The notes under the pieces are model-generated. The model did no database searches and was not told the origin of the DNA. It worked only from the letters and a program-made list of their open reading frames with translations. DNA of 64,000 bases from Streptomyces sp. Ag109_O5-1 (GTDB lineage Bacteria > Actinomycetota > Actinomycetes > Streptomycetales > Streptomycetaceae): positions 1 to 64,000 of the forward strand of contig NZ_RKQF01000003.1 of the NCBI RefSeq assembly GCF_003814875.1. The letters run 5' to 3'. The position numbers and the translations under genes were made by a program. Of the stretch, positions 43,801-50,755 are shown piece after piece (the first letter of the stretch is position 1; each line of letters begins with the position of its first letter).

Positions 43801-45284
43801 GGTACCGGGAACAGTGCCTGTGGGTCGATGGTGGCAAGCCCGATCTGGGTGCGCCAGCCTCCCTGGGTGATCCAGTTGGCGGTCAGGTTGCCGCGTACGG
43901 CCATGTCGACGGCCCACTCGACCTGGTTGGGTGTGGGCTGCAGGGCCTGTGTGTTGATGTCGTTGCGGGGTACGGAGCACCAGCGGTCGGTGTCGACGGG
44001 ATCGTGGTCGATGGTGTCCGCTGCGCCGGTCAGGCCGCTGTGCGGATGGGAGGCGCCGTCGGCGCCCGTCAGGGCGGGGGACCGGTTCGTGCCGGAGGGC
44101 GCGGCGGGGACGGCCACCGCTTCGGTGACGTTCTGTCCGGTGGCGGTCGCCGTGGCGGTGAGGGTCAGCGGCCCGTTACCGCTGGCAGGGGCGCTTTCGG
44201 CGGCCGGTTCGGCCCCGCTGAAGTGGCGGCCGGCGTCGGCGATGCGGGACAGGCCGGCGCGGACAGCGGGGGACAGCACCGGGTCCACGGCCAGGAGACC
44301 CCTGGTGGACACGTCCGTGTCGGCGGCAGCGTCGATGCGCGTGACGCCCGTGCCGGCGGTGTGCACCGCGCCTTTGGGATGTCCGGCCAGGAACACGCTG
44401 CTGGTCCCGGCCTGTTGCAGGGACAGGTCGGCAAGGCCGCCGGTGGCGAGGGTGGAGATCCTGCCGCTGTGCAGGGTTTTGGCGTGCGCGGTGGTGTGCG
44501 TGCGGTCCAGGAAAGCGATCGTGCCGTCGGCTGCCGGGCGGATGTCGAAGGGCACGCTGTCGGTGGCGGCCAGATTCCGCGTGGTGCCGGACCGGCTGAT
44601 GTGGACCACGTGGTGGTACAGGGCGGCCACGGTGCCGTCGGCGACGGGGACTGCGGAGGTCACCTGTCCGGTGACGGTGGTGTCGGCCGCCGTGCGGCCG
44701 GTGGTGTCGACCGTGATCAGTCGCGTCTTGTCCTCGCGGAACGCGGTGAAGGCAGCTGTACGGGTGGCGGGGTTGCAGGACGGGTCGAAGTAGGCCAGGG
44801 ACGCGGTGAACGGCAGTTTGGTGACGGTGCCCTTGTCGAGGTCGACGATGGCGGTGAACGCGCCGCCCAGCATCAGGTCCTCGTGGTCGGTGAAGGCACG
44901 CGGGGCGTAGACCACGGCCGCGTGGGAGGGGTCGATGAGGCACTGGTTGCCGATCCAGGTGTCGGCGGGCATGCCCGGTTCGGACAGCACGGCGGCGGTC
45001 CGCCACGCGTAGGCGTCCTTGCTGTCGGCGACCAGCACGTGCACGCCGTCGCTGTCAGCGACCGATGTCACCGCGCGGTCGCCGGAGGTCCGCCAGCCTT
45101 TGCCGAGCTTCGTGTCGGGCTCCGCGACCCCTCCGGCGGCCTGACGGCCGCCGTGCACGGCCGTACCCGCTGACGCGGTACTCGCGCTCGCAACCGTCTG
45201 GGTTGGAACCGCGCATATGAGCCCCACCAGGGCCGCGCCGACAGCTGCGGCAGTGACGGGTTTTCTTCTGCGAACGGATCTCAT
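40884..45284 (-). CDS. Large secreted protein: transglycosylase-like, golvesin and NucA/NucB-like domains
   Basis: ATG 45284 follows GGGGGAA; 1466 residues. Signal peptide ('RRRKPVTAAAVGAALVGLIC', cleaved after ASASTASA). Residues ~60-400 look like a beta-propeller-type region. About 470-720 is a lysozyme/transglycosylase-like region ('VELGVLAQESNLWQAEPGAI', 'CGYGVGQITDGMRMAGHEKP', 'WFAAVWNYNLGFNRPAGAPG'). About 850-1050 is a golvesin C-terminal-like domain ('AVYRIDTAFGPVKKTISQKA', 'SLGAYRFNDKAPQVSLSNTV'). The last ~170 residues resemble NucA/NucB nucleases ('LSCDEFAGNATYNSGGMPAA', then 'NQFPGFARNMRLMDRDAYWL'). Possibly an extracellular cell-wall and DNA-degrading toxin. Leader of 200 nt after SARP-type promoter B. 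Confidence 0.8.
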   Translation of the reverse strand: MRSVRRRKPVTAAAVGAALVGLICAVPTQTVASASTASAGTAVHGGRQAAGGVAEPDTKLGKGWRTSGDRAVTSVADSDGVHVLVADSKDAYAWRTAAVLSEPGMPADTWIGNQCLIDPSHAAVVYAPRAFTDHEDLMLGGAFTAIVDLDKGTVTKLPFTASLAYFDPSCNPATRTAAFTAFREDKTRLITVDTTGRTAADTTVTGQVTSAVPVADGTVAALYHHVVHISRSGTTRNLAATDSVPFDIRPAADGTIAFLDRTHTTAHAKTLHSGRISTLATGGLADLSLQQAGTSSVFLAGHPKGAVHTAGTGVTRIDAAADTDVSTRGLLAVDPVLSPAVRAGLSRIADAGRHFSGAEPAAESAPASGNGPLTLTATATATGQNVTEAVAVPAAPSGTNRSPALTGADGASHPHSGLTGAADTIDHDPVDTDRWCSVPRNDINTQALQPTPNQVEWAVDMAVRGNLTANWITQGGWRTQIGLATIDPQALFPVPALTGGGRIPAQVELGVLAQESNLWQAEPGAIPGQMGNPLASTAGFYGHSGPAPNDYWKIDWTKSDCGYGVGQITDGMRMAGHEKPGETALDPTVQRAVALDYTVNVAASLQILADKWNEVHTSGQTVTVNNDDASKPENWFAAVWNYNLGFNRPAGAPGVPWGLGWYDNPANPIYPPSRQAFMDTTLDSNANHDAAHPQDWPYEEKVMGWAAWSIDTGHSYGTSGRQDWPGDSGYSSTGFRPSWWDSDEDRSRIKPPLDTFCTTANACDITNPPPCETQHIDGCDQLHWWNNENTVWKPDCVTTCGHESIKYQTLRAEPGRGYRLQYGTPDCTAPPAGSLVVHSVPAGTNSWSDCGTTTSQGTFQFTFSPDTMGLYEAKGDLHQIGGGYQGHFWYAHARDRSSLGGDGGRMTVLGQWTLNSALPQPQGEVFVHIPDTGAQATQAVYRIDTAFGPVKKTISQKANASNKWVSLGAYRFNDKAPQVSLSNTVNTGNADDDIAWDAVAFVPGDYGIPNGPAIDLTLPDPVPTSPNPDPTLQAPDALVTLPLPIGGANRAPASSAKPSLHCGPVRGGLQVCTRSAPRAKSAGLRAALPPTDNGDWCDDSIPGVAATRRVECENRDYYVVLKKDGVVEAMAHYNLRRELDLSDASTFVEYLTATPESIPPEMATIELTIQHTCSSGCTPNDAGAGWSSPPVWVLGDGHIAELTTQYSWDNSTAGKTYSFKPDLEIQAEVTPAEGGAAVQQYVNQWSADNPTRLDEVRCDTVITTAGGCVFGNYAPTFTFNAAKYPQAAAHAWLVQSQLHNHPGSRALQKPLYYMPGGRNGQNRAVICDEAGWAAANGDAAVLSGTSDTLSCDEFAGNATYNSGGMPAANDGLNPVFSGSECLQTYATMVNGTVHLYNIGGYAPQWTEVCGRSSISNTQNGGSMNQFPGFARNMRLMDRDAYWLDTGMSAQCTPNGRSLHCAMLVTP

Positions 45285-45488
45285 GTGTTCCCCCTTTTTT
45301 TGTCGTGGCGGCCACGTCGGCGGTCCCGGCGGCGACCCGGCGCGGCCCCGGGCGGGCGCGCCGGGTCGCGGAGATCGGCGGGTGTACACGGGTACGCCGG
45401 TGTGCCGTACGCGGTTGTGCCGGTGCGGCGGTGTGCCGAAGTCGGGACTCGGCCAGGTCGGTTGACGAACGTGGCCACCCCCGCGGTG

Positions 45489-45530
45489 ACGTTAGGGACC
45501 GGAGTCCTTCGCGCGTCCTGGATCCGTCCT
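45489..45530 (-). promoter_or_regulatory. SARP-type promoter B
   Basis: Read leftwards: AGGACG (45530-45525), AGGACG (45519-45514), AGGAC (45508-45504), all 11 bp apart, then TAACGT (45494-45489). Same geometry as promoter A. It is upstream of the large secreted protein gene. Confidence 0.7.
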
Positions 45531-45539
45531 TCGGGCCGG

Positions 45540-45701
45540 TTCATCGAGGTCATGGTGGTCAGCCGGGTGCCGGAAGCCGGTGAGGTCGGAGCGGATGGCG
45601 TAGAAGTGCAGCTTCTCGGTCTGGTCGACGGCGAAGCCGGTGACGGGCTTCCCGTCCGGGCCGGTGATGGTGAAGCGGTAGGGCATCGCCATGCTGGCCA
45701 T
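45540..45701 (-). pseudogene. N-terminal fragment of a conserved (copper-resistance-type) domain
   Basis: 'AMPYRFTITGPDGKPVTGFA', 'VDQTEKLHFYAIRSDLTGFR' and 'HP' match the beta-sandwich found in actinomycete secreted proteins that read YxFxVxGPDGKPVTxYxVxxxKxLHLIxVRRDLTGFQHVHP. After HP the sense stops at the edge of promoter B. The domain is a short insertion-type remnant between two transcription units. Confidence 0.55.
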
Positions 45702-45752
45702 GCCCCCTGGGGGTTCTGTGCCCTCTCGGTGGCCACGGCGCCGGAAAAGCGT

Positions 45753-45787
45753 GCGTCCGGCGAGCGGGACTGGCGCTCGCCGGACGC
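45753..45787 (-). terminator. Hairpin terminator of the DUF2690/SH3 operon
   Basis: A perfect 13-bp stem (45753-45765 with 45775-45787) and 9-nt loop begins 30 bp downstream of the leftward gene 45817-46182. Confidence 0.8.
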
Positions 45788-45816
45788 GCGGGAGGGGACC
45801 CGGAAGGGCTAGGGGG

Positions 45817-46182
45817 TCACGGGCACTTCGGGATCGCGCCGGTGTGGAAGTCGTTGGCGCCGTCGACGAAGGGAGCGAAGACCCAGCCCTCGATCCATTT
45901 CTCGCCGCTGGTGTAGCCCTCTCTCACCGCGTGGTACCAGACGTCTCCGTAGGTGCCCACGTTGCCGCCGACCGTCCAGCAGTTGACAGCGACGGTGTCA
46001 CCCGCATGCAGGTCGGGCGCGACCTTGCTCGAGGTCGCGTAGGGGGCGGAGTAGACACCGACGGTGCGGTTGATCCAGAGGTCGTCGTCGGCGTGGGCGG
46101 TGCCGCCCGCGAAACCGGCGGCGGCCGCCGCCGCGAGGAGCACCGTGCCGGACGCGGTGGCCCGCTTGAACCGGGTACCCAT
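45817..46182 (-). CDS. Small secreted SH3-like protein
   Basis: 121 residues with a signal peptide ('GTVLLAAAAAAGFAGGTAHA'). The mature part 'DDLWINRTVGVYSAPYATSS', 'DLHAGDTVAVNCWTVGGNVG' and 'KWIEGWVFAPFVDGANDFHT' is a bacterial SH3 domain ending 'PKCP', with two Cys likely paired. 61 bp downstream of the DUF2690 gene, so one transcript from promoter C that ends at the hairpin 45753. A paralogous C-terminus lies at 40016. Confidence 0.82.
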   Translation of the reverse strand: MGTRFKRATASGTVLLAAAAAAGFAGGTAHADDDLWINRTVGVYSAPYATSSKVAPDLHAGDTVAVNCWTVGGNVGTYGDVWYHAVREGYTSGEKWIEGWVFAPFVDGANDFHTGAIPKCP

Positions 46183-46243
46183 GCTTTTTTCTCCTTGAGG
46201 TGGGTGGAGCGTGAAGTGGGGCAGCGCGGACAGGAGAGGGGGC

Positions 46244-46696
46244 TCAGCCTTCGACCGAGATCTCGTAGTGCGGGTAGCCGCCGATCATCGGCGACCACTG
46301 CGAACCGCCGGCCAGGAGGCCGGGAGTGTTCTCGGCCCAGAAGGGGATCCACGTGCCGTTCAGGGAGGCCTCGCCGTACACGCTGCCTCCGATCGGAACG
46401 GAGGTGGACCAGGAGACCGTCTTGATCCAGTACGCGCCGCACGACGGCGAGTAGCGCAGGTCGCCATAGCCGTAGTCACGGTCGGGAGCGGCAACCCTCT
46501 CGATGGTGGTCGCGTCGGCGGAACACCCGGTGGCCTGCGGGTCCTTACCGGTGCACCCGCTGCCGTAGCAGCCGGCGGCGCTGGCCGAGGAGACCGGCCC
46601 GGCCAGGGTGAGCAGGCTCGCCGCGACGGCCGCGGCCGCCAGAACCGCACCCGTCCGCCGCCTGCGGGAACCGCCGCGTGACTCAAGTACCTTCAT
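46244..46696 (-). CDS. Secreted DUF2690 (YjfA-like) protein
   Basis: ATG 46696 is preceded by GAGGGGGAA. 150 residues: signal peptide ('GAVLAAAAVAASLLTLAGPV', cleavage near SASA), then 'CYGSGCTGKDPQATGCSADA' with the CxxxxCxGxDPxxxxC motif of DUF2690, and 'DLRYSPSCGAYWIKTVSW', 'WAENTPGLLAGGSQWSPMIG'. The family is exported and disulfide-rich; role unknown. First gene after promoter C, divergent from the SARP gene. Confidence 0.85.
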   Translation of the reverse strand: MKVLESRGGSRRRRTGAVLAAAAVAASLLTLAGPVSSASAAGCYGSGCTGKDPQATGCSADATTIERVAAPDRDYGYGDLRYSPSCGAYWIKTVSWSTSVPIGGSVYGEASLNGTWIPFWAENTPGLLAGGSQWSPMIGGYPHYEISVEG

Positions 46697-46824
46697 ACCG
46701 GTCTTCCCCCTCTTTCCGGCAACAGCGGACCGCCGTCGGCGATGGTCGGGCGTCCTGGACGTTTCGCCGCTGTTGCTCACGTATTGACTCCGTTGTGCGG
46801 TGACGGGCCGCACAGCCCTCAGTG

Positions 46825-46866
46825 ACGGTATGGACACAGGCCCGCAGGCCGTCCTAGATTCGTCCT
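46825..46866 (-). promoter_or_regulatory. SARP-type promoter C in the spacer with the SARP gene
   Basis: Read leftwards: AGGACG (46866-46861) and AGGACG (46855-46850) 11 bp apart, a degenerate third repeat at ~46844-46838, then TACCGT (46830-46825). It lies 51 bp from the SARP start and drives the DUF2690/SH3 operon leftwards; it may also allow autoregulation. Confidence 0.65.
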
Positions 46867-46916
46867 AACGCGAGGTCGGCCAGGGGGATCGGCGGTGATC
46901 GCGGCCGGGGGAGAAA

Positions 46917-49850
46917 ATGAGATTCGGCGTGCTGGGACCGTTACACGCCCAGATCACGGGGCAGGACGTCCGACTCGACGGACCGCGGCAGACCAAGATG
47001 CTGGCCGCGCTGCTCGTCGACGCCAACAACGTCGTCGCCATGGAACGGCTGGTCGCCGTGATGTGGGACGGGAAGCCACCCGCCACCGCGGTCCGCCAGG
47101 TGCAGGACGCCGTCTCCGGGCTGCGCCGCAACCTCGCCGCGTGCGGAGCGCCCGGCTCCCTGATCAGCACCCGCCGCGGCGGCTACCAGATCCACCTGGA
47201 CCCCGGCCAGCTCGACCTGCTGGAGTTCGACCACGAGCGGCAGCTCGCCGAACGACACGGGACCCCCTACGAGACGGCTGCCGCACTGCGCCGCGCGCTG
47301 GCCTGCTGGCGCGGCGACGCCCTGGTCGACATCTCCAGCCGGGTCCTGGAGTTCGACGCGGCCCGGCTGAACGAACGGCGCGAGGCCACCCGCAAACTGT
47401 GCCTGGGTATCGAGCTCGACCTGGGGCGCCACCGCGAGGTCGTCGAGGAGCTGGCCGCCCTGCTGCGCGAGCACCCCTACGACGAGCAGGTCGCCGAGCA
47501 CCTGATGGTCGCCCTCTACCGGTGCCGGCGGCAGGGCGAGGCGCTGCAGGTGTACGACCGGCTGCGCCGGACCCTGGCGGGCGAGCTGGGCGTCGACCCC
47601 ACCCCCGCGGTCCAGGCGCTGCACCGGCGCATCCTGGTCGCCGATCCCGGCCTCGCGGTCCCCGCCGGGGCGAGCAGTGCCCCGGACCCGCGGCCGGAGG
47701 GTTCGGGCGCGGCGGCCGGCGAACCGGACGTGGCCATGCCGGTACGCCAACTGCCGCTCGACGTCCCCGACTTCGTGGGCCGGGCCGACGCGCTGGCTCA
47801 GGTCGCCGGGCTGCTCGGCGGGCCGGCACCGGACCGGGCCCCGGTGACCGTCGTCGTGGGCGGCCCCGGCGTCGGCAAGTCCACTCTGGTGACGCACGCC
47901 GCGCGGCTGGCGTGCGCCGCCTTCCCCGACGGCCAGCTCTACCTCAACCTCGCCGGGACGTCGGACGAGCCGCGGGACCCGGCGCTGATGCTGGCCGAAG
48001 CGCTGCGCGCGCTCTCGATCGCCGGCAGCGCGATCCCGAACGGCCTGTCCGAGCGGGCCGCGCTGTACCGGTCGCTACTGGTGGGCCGCCGGATGCTGGT
48101 GGTGCTGGACGACGCCGGCCACGCCGATCAGGTGCTGCCGCTGCTGCCCGGGGCCGACGGCTGCGCCGTACTGATCACCAGCCGCACCCTGCTGACGCAG
48201 CTCCCCGGCGCCCGGCACATCGACCTGGACGTGCTGAGCCCGGCAGAGGCGCGGGAGCTGTTCACCGGCATCGTCGGGCGGCGGCGGGTCGAGCGAGAAC
48301 CGGAGGAGGCCGACGCGATCCTCGACTGCTGCGGCAACCTGCCGCTGGCGATCCGGATCGCCGGCGCCAAGCTCACCGGCCGCCCGGCCTGGACGCTGCG
48401 GGTGCTGCGGGAACGCATCGAGGACGAGTCCCGTCGGCTGGCCGAGCTGAGGATCGGGGACCTCAGCGTGCGAGCCAGCGTCGAGCTGAGCCTGCGGCTG
48501 CTGCCGGACGACGCGGTGCGCGCGCTGAGCCTGTTGGGTCTGCTCGGCCCCTATACCCTGCCAGGCTGGGTGGTCGGACCGCTGCTGGACCGCCCGGACG
48601 CCGAGGAGGTGCTGGACACCCTCGTCGACGCCAGCCTGGTGCGGCTCACCGCCACCGACGCCATCGGCCAGCCGCGCTACCGGCTGCACGACCTGATCAG
48701 GACCTGTGCCGTGGAGTCCGCCGCCCGGCTGCCTGCGGCGGACAAGCGGGACGCGATGGTCCGTGTGCTGTCCGCCTGGCTGGACCTGACCGGGCGCGGC
48801 ACCGACGGGCTGCCGGCCGGACCGCTGGTCGCCGAGCCCGGTTCGGCGCCGCGCCGGGCGCTGCCGGACGCGGTGGTGGACCGGCTGATGGCCGACCCGG
48901 CCGGCTGGTTCGACGTGGAACGCGACACCCTGCTCGGCGCGGTGAAGCTGGCCGTGGACTGGGGACTGGACGAGCTGGCTTGGGAGCTGGCCGCCGGCCC
49001 GGCGACGTACTACGACCATCGGTGCCTGTACCAGGACTGGGAGCACGGGCACCGGCTGGCGCTGCGGGCGGCCGAGGCCGCGGGAAACGGGCGCGGCGCG
49101 GCGGTGCTGCTGCGCAATCTCGGCCAGCTGCACATCTACCGGGACGAGTTCGACGAGGCGGTCCGCACCCTGGAATCGTCCATCGGGCTGTGCCAGGACG
49201 GCGGGGACAAGCGCGGCGAGGCGCTGTCGGTGGCGATGCTGGCCACGATCAGCCGGGTGCAGGGCCGTTACGACGAGGCCGCCGACCGGGTCGAACGGGC
49301 GCTGTCCCTCGCGGTCGGCGGGAGTGACCAACACCTCGAAGCACAGTTGACCTGTTCGATGGCCGTGATGCGGCTCATGCAGGGCGAGCTCGGCGAGGCG
49401 GAGTCCTGGTTCGGCGAGGCCCTGCGCCAGGCCAGGGCGCTCGACGACGGGCACCGGGTGGCGGTCGTGCTGCGGCGGTTCAGCCGGCTGCACGACCTGC
49501 GCGGTGATCAGGACGAGGCGCTGCGCTGCCTGTGGCAGGCGCTGGCCACCTTCGAGGAGCTGGCCGACGAGCGCTGCGCCGCGTACACCCTGCTGGAGGT
49601 CGGCCGCGTGTACGCCGGCCGGCAGGACCGGGACGGGGCCGTGCCGGCGCTGGAGCGCGCGGCGGACCTCTTCCACCGGCACGGCGACCGCCACGACGAG
49701 GCCGCGTGCTGGCAGCTGATCGGCGACCTGCACGCCGCCGCCGGCGCCCACGACCTGGCGCGCCGGCGCCACGGACGGGCGCTGGAGCTGTGGCAGACGA
49801 TCGGTGACGCGGAGCGGGTGAAGTCTCCGGTGGTGCCGTCGTCGCCGTGA
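46917..49850 (+). CDS. SARP/AfsR-family regulator with BTAD, NB-ARC and TPR domains
   Basis: 977 residues from ATG 46917 (GGGGGAG upstream). Residues 1-95: OmpR-like winged helix ('MRFGVLGPLHAQITGQDVRL', 'MERLVAVMWDGKPPATAVRQ', 'LISTRRGGYQIHLDPGQLDL'). 98-245: bacterial transcriptional activator domain ('GIELDLGRHREVVEELAALL'). 290-560: NB-ARC ATPase with Walker A GGPGVGKST (315-323), 'RRMLVVLDDAGHADQVLPLL' and 'VLITSRTLLTQLPGARHIDL'. 680-960: TPR repeats. Such proteins activate secondary-metabolite or secretion genes by binding 11-bp-spaced direct repeats; three such sites occur nearby, so a local regulon is inferred. Confidence 0.93.
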   Translation: MRFGVLGPLHAQITGQDVRLDGPRQTKMLAALLVDANNVVAMERLVAVMWDGKPPATAVRQVQDAVSGLRRNLAACGAPGSLISTRRGGYQIHLDPGQLDLLEFDHERQLAERHGTPYETAAALRRALACWRGDALVDISSRVLEFDAARLNERREATRKLCLGIELDLGRHREVVEELAALLREHPYDEQVAEHLMVALYRCRRQGEALQVYDRLRRTLAGELGVDPTPAVQALHRRILVADPGLAVPAGASSAPDPRPEGSGAAAGEPDVAMPVRQLPLDVPDFVGRADALAQVAGLLGGPAPDRAPVTVVVGGPGVGKSTLVTHAARLACAAFPDGQLYLNLAGTSDEPRDPALMLAEALRALSIAGSAIPNGLSERAALYRSLLVGRRMLVVLDDAGHADQVLPLLPGADGCAVLITSRTLLTQLPGARHIDLDVLSPAEARELFTGIVGRRRVEREPEEADAILDCCGNLPLAIRIAGAKLTGRPAWTLRVLRERIEDESRRLAELRIGDLSVRASVELSLRLLPDDAVRALSLLGLLGPYTLPGWVVGPLLDRPDAEEVLDTLVDASLVRLTATDAIGQPRYRLHDLIRTCAVESAARLPAADKRDAMVRVLSAWLDLTGRGTDGLPAGPLVAEPGSAPRRALPDAVVDRLMADPAGWFDVERDTLLGAVKLAVDWGLDELAWELAAGPATYYDHRCLYQDWEHGHRLALRAAEAAGNGRGAAVLLRNLGQLHIYRDEFDEAVRTLESSIGLCQDGGDKRGEALSVAMLATISRVQGRYDEAADRVERALSLAVGGSDQHLEAQLTCSMAVMRLMQGELGEAESWFGEALRQARALDDGHRVAVVLRRFSRLHDLRGDQDEALRCLWQALATFEELADERCAAYTLLEVGRVYAGRQDRDGAVPALERAADLFHRHGDRHDEAACWQLIGDLHAAAGAHDLARRRHGRALELWQTIGDAERVKSPVVPSSP

Positions 49851-50154
49851 CCCGGCCGGCGCCGCATGCCCTCCCCGGCCTCCCCGCCGTGCCCCCGGCG
49901 TCCCCTCACCGGCACCGTACGGCACGGCGGCCCGCGGCAACCCCCGGCCGGTGTGCGCCGGAAGCGTGGAGCAGGTGCCGCCGAACGGCAGCGTGAACTT
50001 CGGCCGGCGGCGCGACGTGTCGGCCGTCATGTGGTGCTGGGTTCCTCTTTGGGTGTAGCTCTCCTCGGGGGACGGTTTGAGCTGGGAGAATGCCTTTGCG
50101 GATGATGGTGGCGTGGTCGGGTCTCTACCGTGTTGGGTGGAGGAGGCGACGCTG

Positions 50155-50706
50155 ATGGGGTCGTTGATCGAGGATTTGGAGGCGCGGGAGGCGGCGGCCC
50201 GTGCCCGGGTGGAGGCCCTGGAGGCCGAGATCGTGGAGTTGACCGCGCGTCTTGAGGGTGAGCGGGAGGCGTGGTCGCGGTTGCGGATCACGCGGGAGAC
50301 GGTGGCCGAGGTGATCGCGGATCTGGGTGGACCCGGGGCGATTGTGCCGGTGGCCGGGGGCTCGGAGCCGGAGGGTGTGGTGGAGCCCGGGGTGCGGGTG
50401 GTGGGGGCGATCATGGTGCCGCACTGGCGGGAGGGGCTCTCGGTGGACGTGCTGCCAGATGTGTACCGGGACATCGTCGAGGTCGTCATGGACGCCGCGA
50501 AGCTGGTGCAGGCGAAACAGATCGTGCCGAGGATCGGCCTGCCGGCGGTGACCGCGAAGATCGAGGGGACCCGGGGGAAGCTGAAGCGTCTGGTGGAACG
50601 GGGCTGGCTGGCGGAGGACGCGCCGGGGCAGTTCACGGCGGCCCACCCGGGCCGGGACGTGGGGAATCAAGTGAACTCGCAGAACGATAAAGGCTCTTCT
50701 CTCTAA
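50155..50706 (+). CDS. ISKra4 orfA: coiled-coil/winged-helix accessory protein
   Basis: ATG 50155 follows GGAGGAGG. 183 residues: coiled coil 'MGSLIEDLEAREAAARARVE', 'LEAEIVELTARLEGEREAWS', 'RLRITRETVAEVIADLGG', an acidic linker, 'VLPDVYRDIVEVVMDAAKLV' and winged helix 'TRGKLKRLVERGWLAEDAPG'. Intact version of the broken gene at 35419; a shorter relative is at 55321. Presumed DNA-binding partner of the transposase 50 bp downstream. Confidence 0.85.
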   Translation: MGSLIEDLEAREAAARARVEALEAEIVELTARLEGEREAWSRLRITRETVAEVIADLGGPGAIVPVAGGSEPEGVVEPGVRVVGAIMVPHWREGLSVDVLPDVYRDIVEVVMDAAKLVQAKQIVPRIGLPAVTAKIEGTRGKLKRLVERGWLAEDAPGQFTAAHPGRDVGNQVNSQNDKGSSL

Positions 50707-50755
50707 CTTCGGAGGTAACCAGCCAGACCGAAGCGCGGAAGAAAGAAGAGCCGTT

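Noticed and set aside
42102..45173. 1023-residue open frame on the plus strand
   Set aside because: It is exactly antisense to the 1466-residue secreted protein, Gly/Val/Arg-rich with no recognisable motif; it is open only because high-GC codon bias suppresses stops in that frame.
46895..50636. Long open frames on both strands over the SARP gene (46895-49327 plus, 48075-50636 minus)
   Set aside because: Their residue composition (Arg/Gly/Ala/Pro runs) and lack of motifs mark them as shadows of the SARP frame, whose domains are unambiguous.
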